Assembly: GCA_020433835.1 (NCBI GenBank)
Contig: JAGRBY010000126.1
Span: 1 to 14,115, forward strand
DNA length: 14,115 nucleotides
Direction of reading: 5' to 3'
Source: Anaerolineae bacterium
GTDB taxonomy: Bacteria > Chloroflexota > Anaerolineae > 4572-78 > J111
The notes beneath the pieces were generated by a model. That model was not told where the DNA came from and did not search any database. It worked only from the letters and a program-made list of their open reading frames with translations. A program made the position numbers and the translations under genes. Of the stretch, positions 1 to 5,900 are shown one piece after another; positions within the stretch are counted from its first letter, which is position 1, and each line of letters begins with the position of its first letter.

Positions 1-120
1 AAGGCCCGAAAAGCTTCCGAAGCCAAATCACAGCAAAGATGCTGGGAACCGGCTGCCACGTCAGGTCAAAAAGGTAATATGTAAAACTTTGGGGGGTATG
101 CCCCCTAAAGGATGACCTCT
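1..120 (+). other. 3' part of a possible structured transcript
   Basis: No ORF is credible here. The stretch is rich in self-complementarity: CTTTGGGGGG (87-96) pairs with CCCCCTAAAG (101-110) around a short loop with one mismatch, and AGGTCA (63-68) pairs with TGACCT (113-118) around that hairpin. The segment near 38-58 (GATGCTGGGAACCGGCTGCC) loosely recalls the B12-box end of cobalamin riboswitches, but the spacing differs and the 5' half is outside the window. A strong terminator follows at 145-187, so the RNA seems to end there rather than lead into a gene. What is seen is structure; identity is unknown. Confidence 0.3.
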
Positions 121-144
121 ACAATAGAATAATACAGTTTCTAC

Positions 145-187
145 AGCCCCGAGTCTGGTGAACCAGACTCGGGGCTTTCTTTTGTTT
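145..187 (+). terminator. Strong intrinsic terminator
   Basis: AGCCCCGAGTCTGG (145-158) and CCAGACTCGGGGCT (163-176) form a perfect 14-bp stem with a TGAA loop, followed by TTCTTTTGTTT. There is no T-run on the opposite strand, so it works for a + strand transcript entering from the left edge. Confidence 0.88.
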
Positions 188-239
188 GGTCCCTATTTTC
201 GAACGCGCTATCGGGGGTGGTACTGCTATCTAGCTTCCA

Positions 240-526
240 TTTGCTACCTATCAACTATGGGGTTGCCTAGCTGGGGAGGGGGAGGTTCCCTACCTAGGCA
301 ACTTGCGTTTCCCAGGTAGGGAGAGGCTGGTTGCCTAGCTAGGGAGAGGCTGGTTTCCTAGCTAGGGAAGTGGGAGTTTATAGCTAGGAAACAGGGGGTT
401 TCCTAGCTAGGGAACTTGTATTTCCTAGCTAGAGAAGTGAGTGTTGCCTAGCTATGGAACAGGGGGTTTGATAGTTAGGCAACTGAAGCTCTATAGCTAT
501 CAAACGCACTCGCAATAGCTAACCAC
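240..526. repeat. Regular array of ~13 imperfect palindromes, period ~22.5 bp
   Basis: Units of 16-18 bp begin near 240, 262, 285, 307, 330, 353, 376, 398, 420, 443, 466, 488 and 510, so steps are always 22 or 23 bp. The best unit is GTTTCCTAGCTAGGGAAC (398-415), and most are variants of GTTKCCTAGCTAGGVAAC, palindromic about TAGCTA. They are separated by 4-6 nt linkers such as AGGCTG (324-329 and 347-352) and AGGGG (393-397 and 461-465). Units diverge toward both ends. Linkers are far too short for CRISPR spacers. Possible roles are an iteron-like or cooperative operator array, or decaying satellite DNA. No gene lies on it. Confidence 0.85.
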
Positions 527-687
527 TTGCGACAGACAAGTGGAAAGAAAGCAACACGTCACTTGGGGATGAACAAGGGGCTTTCATAGGTATACACCTT
601 GGGTAGTAATTTTCTTTTGGCAAGGAAACTGGATCACACGGAGGCCGTTAGCCTATGATCACGTATTGGGTCAAGCGCGTTGTAATC
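527..687. other. Intergenic stretch, no gene
   Basis: No coding signal is visible. The only structure found is a 7-bp inverted repeat CCACTTG (523-529) / CAAGTGG (537-543) at the edge of the palindrome array. It has no T-run, so it is not called a terminator. Confidence 0.5.
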
Positions 688-716
688 CTGACAAAGACAT
701 GATAGAATTGTATAAC
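688..716 (+). promoter_or_regulatory. Sigma70-type promoter of the candidate sRNA
   Basis: CTGACA (688-693) matches the -35 consensus at five of six positions, TATAAC (711-716) matches the -10 at five of six, and the spacer is exactly 17 bp. Expected start is near 723, followed by a transcript that reaches the terminator at 808-839. Confidence 0.6.
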
Positions 717-722
717 AAAAGA

Positions 723-840
723 CATCGCCTGGGGGGGGCTGGGTAACGATTTCGTTCTTTACCTAATTGATCCGGCTGCACCGTTGTGGCGATTTGTAAA
801 GGCAACAAAACGCTGTCCGGGAACTGGGCGGCGTTTTTTA
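723..840 (+). ncRNA. Candidate small noncoding RNA, ~118 nt
   Basis: A good promoter (688-716) and a good terminator (808-839) enclose ~118 nt with no convincing reading frame. Inside it ATCGCC (724-729) can pair with GGCGAT (788-793), enclosing a hairpin GGTAA (742-746) / TTACC (759-763) with AACGA/TCGTT stacked within it, and a run of eight G at 731-738. That nesting suggests a folded RNA. It converges on the 3' end of the minus-strand toxin gene and overlaps only its last few bases, so classic antisense control is possible but slight. I do not recognise a known family. Expression is not shown by sequence. Confidence 0.45.
808..839 (+). terminator. Intrinsic terminator of the candidate sRNA
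   Basis: AAACGCTGTCC (808-818) pairs with GGGCGGCGTTT (826-836) over 11 bp, including two G-U wobbles, with a 7-nt loop, and the T-run extends to 839. On the minus strand the wobbles become A-C mismatches and no good T-run follows, so it serves the + strand. Confidence 0.7.
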
Positions 841-1310
841 ATTAAGTTCCTCGCCCACTTGCCGCAGCGCGAGTTGGTAAACCGTTTTAGAAATACGAAA
901 GTCGAGGGCCAGCAAAGAATCGAGGTAAGGTTTGAGAGCACCGACAAGCTCTTTCTGCCGGGCCAAAATTAGCAGCCGACCGTGCCAATCACCACAATAT
1001 TCAGCGATTGGGCCGCACGGCGAGCCGCCAGATCATCAAGCAAGAGATAATGTGGTTGTAACTCAAGCGCCAACGCTATAGCCTCCCGCTCTCCGGCACC
1101 CAGACGCGGAGAAAGCGATAGAGAAGAGAGGGGTTGGGAAATGGAGCGTACAATAATCCAGTTGGGCACTGAACGCGTGCCAAAAACTTCCCGGCGTACT
1201 GCCTCAGGAACGTGCAATGTTGTTGTTAACTGCTGTAACAGATCAAGCGCGTTCAGCCGTTCGAAACCAATAATCGGGCTGGCATTAGAAACAAAAAGAG
1301 GGTCACGCAT
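838..1310 (-). pseudogene. DUF3368 PIN-domain toxin, frameshifted
   Basis: The intact first part (1310 down to 975) encodes ~112 residues typical of DUF3368 PIN ribonuclease toxins: N-terminal FVSNASPII, GAGEREAIALA near residues 71-81, and LLLDD at 89-93 with the acidic pair D92/D93. Such toxins cut RNA using metal held by acidic residues. Translation then hits a TAA at 969-971 just after GTVGC. One frame over, the sequence continues from 975 with LLILARQKELVGALKPYL and runs 45 codons to a stop at 838-840, giving a family-like total near 157 residues. Restoring a single base in GGCTG (for example GGCC) repairs the gene. So this is a one-base deletion, either a real inactivation or an assembly error. 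The start overlaps the antitoxin stop as TAATG. Confidence 0.8.
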
Positions 1311-1573
1311 TAAAGATTCTCAAGCTGAGATATTTCTTCGGCCAACTCATCGGGAGACATGTCAATGAATGAAATACCCAACCGGGAGGCATAGCGAATG
1401 AATTCAAAACGTTCCATACCCAGCAATTCAGCCGCCTTACCGCCGGAGATATGGCGTTGGCGGTATAACTCGAGCACGACCAATTCTTTTACAAAACTAT
1501 CCAGCGAGCGATCAGCCAGCGGGCGTAAGACGTTGACCCATTCCGGCTCTAATTCAAGCGCAATTTTTGTCAT
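1310..1573 (-). CDS. UPF0175-family antitoxin
   Basis: This 87-residue protein has the UPF0175 pattern: an N-terminal strand-like part, then LVVLELYRQRHISGGKAAEL and a downstream helix with FEFIRYASRLGIS, an HTH-like DNA-binding core, ending in an acidic tail. Members of this family are usually encoded just before DUF3368 PIN toxins and are believed to bind the toxin and their own promoter. That arrangement is seen here, with the toxin ATG overlapping the TAA by one base. The start is supported by AAAGGA eight bases upstream and by a promoter at 1610-1638. It looks intact although its partner is frameshifted, which would leave an orphan antitoxin if the frameshift is real. Confidence 0.8.
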   Translation of the reverse strand: MTKIALELEPEWVNVLRPLADRSLDSFVKELVVLELYRQRHISGGKAAELLGMERFEFIRYASRLGISFIDMSPDELAEEISQLENL

Positions 1574-1609
1574 GATTTTATCCTTTCAGCCCGATTAAAT
1601 CTGGTTATA

Positions 1610-1638
1610 TTCATATCATAAGGTGGTTCGTGTGTCAA
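1610..1638 (-). promoter_or_regulatory. Promoter of the UPF0175/DUF3368 pair
   Basis: Read on the minus strand, a perfect TTGACA (1633-1638) is followed after 17 bp by TATGAA (1610-1615), four of six matches. It lies 37 bases upstream of the antitoxin start. Confidence 0.6.
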
Positions 1639-1685
1639 CCATTCGGTTTAGCAATAATACGCTTCTGTTATGATGCGGCGAGATA

Positions 1686-1809
1686 GAAACACTGAATTTA
1701 TGATAGAAATGAGAACACTGAACCTCTCTATACGGATTAACATTAGCCTAATGTTGCGATTGAAAGGCGAACTTCAGTGAAATCATCAAATTCAGTATTT
1801 CAGTGTTTC
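1686..1809. repeat. Cluster of CACTGAA/TTCAGTG heptamers in a symmetric arrangement
   Basis: CACTGAA occurs at 1690-1696 and 1716-1722, and its complement TTCAGTG at 1773-1779 and 1799-1805, plus a one-mismatch copy at 1791-1797. The outer pair extends to an 11-bp inverted repeat, GAAACACTGAA (1686-1696) / TTCAGTGTTTC (1799-1809). The cluster sits between the divergent antitoxin and wHTH genes, where operators are expected. The rest of 1639-1885 shows no gene. Confidence 0.5.
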
Positions 1810-1885
1810 AACGCACGTGGGTGAAATGCACCCGTTTAGCAACCGGCTAAGGGAATTGTAATGAAATAGACCAAACCGCTAAAAA

Positions 1886-1942
1886 GTTGGAATAATAATT
1901 TCCAACCGCGCCTTACCCTGAAGGTAACTTAAAAATTACCTT
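1886..1942 (+). promoter_or_regulatory. Two stacked inverted repeats in the leader of the small wHTH gene
   Basis: GTTGGAA (1886-1892) / TTCCAAC (1900-1906) and AAGGTAA (1921-1927) / TTACCTT (1936-1942) are perfect 7-bp inverted repeats with 7- and 8-nt spacers. The second ends two bases before the AGGAGG at 1944-1949. They could be operators for a wHTH protein or RNA hairpins controlling the leader. Confidence 0.5.
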
Positions 1943-1955
1943 TAGGAGGTTCATT

Positions 1956-2162
1956 ATGGCACGGTTGCGAGATGGCGAAAAGTCGAACAAAGAGGAAAAA
2001 GTACACCGTAAGTTGGCCAAGCATATCTTCGGTATTCGAGAAAGTGAGTTATCGGAAGAGCTTGGCTGGGAACGACGCACCACCAACAATTATTTACGCC
2101 GGTTAGAGCAAAAAGGCAAGGCTTATAAAGAAGGGCGAAGCTGGTTTAAAGACGATGAGTGA
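1956..2162 (+). CDS. Stand-alone mini winged-helix protein (relative of the Cas3 N-terminus)
   Basis: This 68-residue protein is essentially one winged HTH. Residues ~26-65 read IRESELSEELGWERRTTNNY, then a recognition-helix end and a KAYKEGRSWF wing. The matching part of the fused Cas3 reads IRQKELSELSGFGNRTVNNY with wing KVYKEGVFWF. The shared positions IR..ELSE..G...RT.NNYL..LE..GK.YKEG..WF make common descent very likely. The start is decided by AGGAGG at 1944-1949, six bases away. It has no effector domain, so it may bind the same DNA site as the fused domain, compete with it or pair with it (inference). It ends where a possible micropeptide gene begins. The family of the stand-alone protein is not one I can name. 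Confidence 0.8.
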   Translation: MARLRDGEKSNKEEKVHRKLAKHIFGIRESELSEELGWERRTTNNYLRRLEQKGKAYKEGRSWFKDDE

Positions 2163-2247
2163 GATTGAACAATTGGTTGATTTAATTTTCCAACTGGTAG
2201 ATATACTAGAGATAATAAAGACAAATATTGTATGTAATGTAAGCTGA
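2155..2247 (+). CDS. Possible 30-residue amphipathic peptide
   Basis: An ATG overlapping the end of the mini-wHTH gene by 8 bases (ATGAGTGA) opens 30 codons ending at TGA 2245-2247. The middle, IEQLVDLIFQLVDILEII, alternates acidic and large aliphatic residues like an amphipathic helix or short coiled coil. Translational coupling would supply initiation, since no clear ribosome binding site is present. It could be a leader or partner peptide of the wHTH protein, or chance. Confidence is low. Confidence 0.25.
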   Translation: MSEIEQLVDLIFQLVDILEIIKTNIVCNVS

Positions 2248-2428
2248 TTTGAAGCCAAAACCTCCGTCATTCATAATGCTATTCGCGCCTATTTAGCTTA
2301 GTATTCCTGCGTTTTCTAGTTCAAATGCGTAACTCATATTCTATAATACCACAGGATTCACACGAAATTGGCAAAAAAACTTTGCTAAAAATCATATAAA
2401 AAAGTCCAATAAAAACTCGGTGTTCGTT
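2248..2428. other. AT-rich intergenic region with A-tracts
   Basis: No gene is visible. A-tracts lie at 2373-2379, 2387-2391, 2398-2403 and 2411-2415, spaced about 11-13 bp, directly upstream of the promoter proposed at 2430-2457. They could bend the DNA or act as an UP element. Confidence 0.4.
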
Positions 2429-2429
2429 T

Positions 2430-2457
2430 TTGTGTACTAGCTCTTTTGTGCTACAAT
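2430..2457 (+). promoter_or_regulatory. Extended -10 promoter upstream of the second mini-wHTH and cas3
   Basis: TGCTACAAT (2449-2457) fits an extended -10 (TGnTAnnnT, five of six in the hexamer). The -35 is weak (TTGTGT, 2430-2435, spacer 16), which is common for extended -10 promoters. It is the best + strand promoter I see before the cas operon, and its transcript would run through the hairpins at 2511 and 2859. Confidence 0.5.
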
Positions 2458-2510
2458 GTCGCTCACCATATGGTTGCTCTTTAATCAAACAAGTTCTGAG
2501 TTAGGCCTGA

Positions 2511-2540
2511 CTCCAACCAAACTGTGGATGGAGGTTTTTA
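2511..2540 (+). promoter_or_regulatory. Hairpin that contains the ribosome binding site of the next gene
   Basis: CTCCAACCA (2511-2519) pairs with TGGATGGAG (2525-2533) with one mismatch and an AACTG loop, followed by GTTTTTA. The 3' arm holds most of the GGAGG (2530-2534) used by the ATG at 2544. Folding would hide the ribosome binding site, and the T-run could also allow termination. Confidence 0.5.
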
Positions 2541-2543
2541 CCA

Positions 2544-2768
2544 ATGTCTTCTTTTCCTGGTGAGCCGTGTGGCTGCGAATATGCTCATATTAAACAGACT
2601 GTATGGCAAACGGTCATTTACTATTTGGATGGCTGTGACGTCCAAATGCTGGTTTTTGTAACTGGGCAGCCACCTGATGTTGTAAAATGGTGTTTAGAGG
2701 AATTGTATATCGAAGAAAAAGTTTATTGTAGCAAGGGGCGGTGGTATCCAGAGATGGGGGTCTCGTAA
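2544..2768 (+). CDS. Small Cys-rich winged-helix-like protein
   Basis: This 74-residue protein has no family I can name. Its second half, VVKWCLEELYIEEKVYCSKG then RWYP, follows the same pattern as the wing of the fused Cas3 HTH and the gene at 1956 (NNYLxxLExxGKVYKEGxxWF), so it is probably a diverged wHTH of the same group. It has five cysteines (C9, C11, C31, C50, C62) and H15, with C9-x-C11-x3-H15 near the N-terminus, which could bind metal or sense redox state (inference). The start is chosen for GGAGG nine bases upstream, itself inside a hairpin. It lies 155 bases before the cas3 start with a terminator-like hairpin between. Confidence 0.6.
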   Translation: MSSFPGEPCGCEYAHIKQTVWQTVIYYLDGCDVQMLVFVTGQPPDVVKWCLEELYIEEKVYCSKGRWYPEMGVS

Positions 2769-2858
2769 GCGGATACCGCCACCCTCAATACAACAACAGA
2801 TATTTTAACAGAATATTGCCCTGCATGCCAATGTAGGTGTGTATTTTTGATGTCTATC

Positions 2859-2896
2859 AACCCCCAAAGTCAAATTCTTTGGGGGTTGTATTTTTT
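2859..2896 (+). terminator. Intrinsic terminator / attenuator in the cas3 leader
   Basis: AACCCCCAAAG (2859-2869) and CTTTGGGGGTT (2877-2887) form a perfect 11-bp stem with the loop TCAAATT, followed by GTATTTTTT (2888-2896). The cas3 AGGAGG begins at 2908. No promoter fits in the 11 bases between, so transcripts for the cas operon must read through or begin just upstream of the stem. It ends the small gene's transcript and probably throttles cas expression. Confidence 0.8.
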
Positions 2897-2923
2897 ACTC
2901 ACTATTTAGGAGGCAAGTTTGAA

Positions 2924-5900
2924 ATGCCGCGTATTAAAGATAAGGCTAAAGCTCTTCGTAAAGAGCGTATTTGGCTACTTGTACGAGAGCATAACGGTAT
3001 TCGGCAAAAAGAGCTATCTGAACTATCTGGCTTTGGTAATCGAACCGTTAATAATTATCTAAATGAACTTGAATTTGAAGGCAAAGTTTACAAAGAAGGT
3101 GTATTTTGGTTTGAGCAGGAATTTCAAGAGACCAAATTACGTCAGTTTGAACTATCGGCTGAGGAAGCTACCACCCTTTACCTGGCCGCCCGGCTGTTTG
3201 TCAAGCAATCCGATAAGCGCAATGAATTTGCTGAGTCGGCTCTGTACCGATTGGCGGAAGTATTAAAATCAGACATTCCGGTTGACCGCAATATTCGTGA
3301 GGCAGCCCAAAAGCTGGCCGAACGAGAAGAGCAGCCCGGCTATCACGATACGTTTCAAACGCTCGTTCGAGCCTATCTTAACCGGCACAAAGTTCGATTG
3401 ACCTACAAACCCCTATGGCGTGACTCATTCGAAACCACCTTTGAGATTTATCTGATCGAACCGTCAGCCATTGGCTTCTCGACCTATTTGATTGGGTACA
3501 GTTCGTTAGTGGGCAAACTACGCTCCTATAAATTAAGCCGCATCGAGTCGGTTGAGGTTTTACGCAACGAAACCTACGCTATCCCCGAAGAGTTTCCCGG
3601 CCTGTCCATTTTCGACACCGCCTGGTCGATCATCACCGGCGAGGAAACCATTCGGGTGGTGCTCCGCTTTAGTGACAAAGTCGCCCAGCGGGTACTGGAA
3701 ACCAACTGGCATCCCTCCCAGGGTTACGCCTGGGATACGGAAAAGGAAGGCTATCTCCGTTGGTGGGTAGATGTAGCCGATACGACCGATATTTCCCCCT
3801 GGATACGGGGCTGGGGCGCGAATGTGGAGGTATTAGAACCAGAGGATTTGCGACAAAAAATGAAAAGACAGGTACAAGGTTTAAGTGAGGCATACCATTT
3901 GCGCCCACCAATCGAACATCTGCCGTACCAACTACTCTATGCCAAAACCAATCGAAGTAACAATGAAGAAATACATCTGCTTCTGTACCATTTAATTGAT
4001 GTGGGACAAGTCGCCTTGAGTTTGTGGAATGATGTTTTAACCTCAGGCTTCAAGCAGGATATTGCTCAATCGCTTGGTTTGGCCGAAGCGGAAATGGGAC
4101 GGTTCTTGGCCTTTCTGGTCGGCCTGCACGATTTAGGCAAGGCCAGTCCCGCTTATCAAGACAAATATGCGGCCTCTACCCTTAAGCAAAAGCTGAAAGA
4201 AGCTGCCTTGCCTGTAGACAAACTATCCTACAACGAAAAAACGAATAGCACCCCCCACGCCACTGTAACAACTTGGGCTTTGCCGCAACTCTTAGAAGAA
4301 TATTGCTATCTGGAACCTAAATTCGCTAAAAAAATCGGCTTTGCCCTCGGCGGGCATCACGGCGCGTGGCCATCACCGGGAACAACCCAGGGCATTCGGG
4401 ATGACGCCTTTCCCATGTGGGATACGGTCCGCCGCGATTTATTCTGGGAGATGCGAAGCGTTTTTCAACCGCCCCCGTTATCTGTTACGCCAACTTCTGA
4501 GGCGATGAACATTTTTCTTACCCTATTGTCTGGGTTAACCTCGGTTGCCGATTGGGTGGGTTCGAATGATGATTATTTCTTACTGTTTGATAAGCCTATG
4601 TCTACCCGCGAATACGCCACCCTATCGGCGCAACGGGCGAAAAAAGCCCTCAAAGATTTGGGCTGGCTGGGCTGGCAACCGGATGGACAAACCCAAACTT
4701 TTGCCGAGATGTTTGCCTATCTTAACTCCACGAAGACGATTGAGCCGCATCAAGTCCAGAAAGAAGTAATGGCCCAGACCGCAGCGTTACAACCGCCGGC
4801 CTTGATGATTTTGGAATCGTTGACCGGCAGTGGTAAGACAGAAGTTTCTTTGTATCAAGCTGATACGTGGCTGCAAAGCTATGGGGGACGCGGGTTGTAT
4901 GTGGCTATGCCCACCCAAGCCACCAGCAACCAGATGTTTGATCGCGCTTTGAAATTTCTCGAACATCGTTATCCGCAGCAGCAAATCAACACGCTTTTGC
5001 TGCATGGGCAAGCTGCTTTTGATGAAAAACTCGAAGAGATCAAACTCAACACCATCGGAGATAAGGAAGATGCCGGCATTGTAGCTATGAGTTGGTTTAT
5101 GCAAAAGAGCAAGCGCACTCTGTTGGCTCCTTTTGGGGTAGGTACGGTTGACCAGACCTTGTTGAGCATTTTGCAAACTAATCATTTTTTTGTGCGGCTG
5201 TTTGGCCTGAGTCATAAAATTGTTATTTTTGATGAAGTTCACGCCTATGACACCTATATGAATACCTTATTCGAGCATCTTTTAACCTGGCTGCGGGCGA
5301 TTGGCACTTCCGTCATCATCTTATCCGCGACCCTACCGGCTGATACTCGCCAACGATTGGTGAGCGCCTATACTGGGCAAGATTTGCCCCCGCCCGATAA
5401 TCCTGATGCGCCGCCCTATCCCGCTTTGACGCTGGCCGGGGCCAATCAAGCACCGCATACCGTAGGGCTTACCCCACCGGCTGACATTTCCCTTGGCTTG
5501 CACTGGTTAAACTCAACGGATCCAACCCGTAATCGTGACCCGCAGAATATTGTGACCTTTTTGAAACAAGCCCTGGCTGACGGTGGTTGTGCCGCTGTGA
5601 TTTGCAACACGGTCAAACGCGCCCAAACCATCTACCAGGCTCTTAAGGCCGCGAATTTAGATATGCCTGCTGATAATCTAATTCTTTTTCACGCCCGTTA
5701 TCCGGCCGCCTGGCGCAAGGAGCGAGAGGATAAGGTCATTAAACTGTTTGGTAAACCCGAAGCTGACGGCACAGACCATCGCCCCAAAAACGGCCAAAAA
5801 GCAATTGTTGTAGCTACGCAAGTCATCGAGCAAAGCCTTGATTTGGATTTTGATGTGATGATTACCGACTTAGCCCCGATTGACCTGCTTATTCAACGGG

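Noticed and set aside
38..58. Cobalamin riboswitch B12 box
   Set aside because: Only loose similarity with wrong spacing, the 5' half is missing and no regulated gene follows, so it is kept only as a possibility.
240..526. CRISPR array
   Set aside because: Units are only 16-18 bp and diverged, and the linkers are 4-6 nt and partly repeated, so they cannot be spacers.
565..574. GGGGATGAAC, matching the 3' end of many type I-E CRISPR repeats
   Set aside because: It occurs once, lacks the complementary CCCC arm upstream and has no repeat partner nearby. A decayed single repeat cannot be excluded but is not supported.
784..972. 62-codon + strand reading frame
   Set aside because: It spans the sRNA terminator and the antisense of the toxin gene, lacks a ribosome binding site and resembles no family.
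2837..2923. 29-residue N-terminal extension of Cas3 from ATG 2837
   Set aside because: No ribosome binding site is seen, and it would encode through the terminator hairpin. ATG 2924 has AGGAGG at ideal spacing.
4787..5242. 151-codon minus-strand frame inside cas3
   Set aside because: It lies opposite the conserved helicase motifs and reads as a shadow of that coding sequence.
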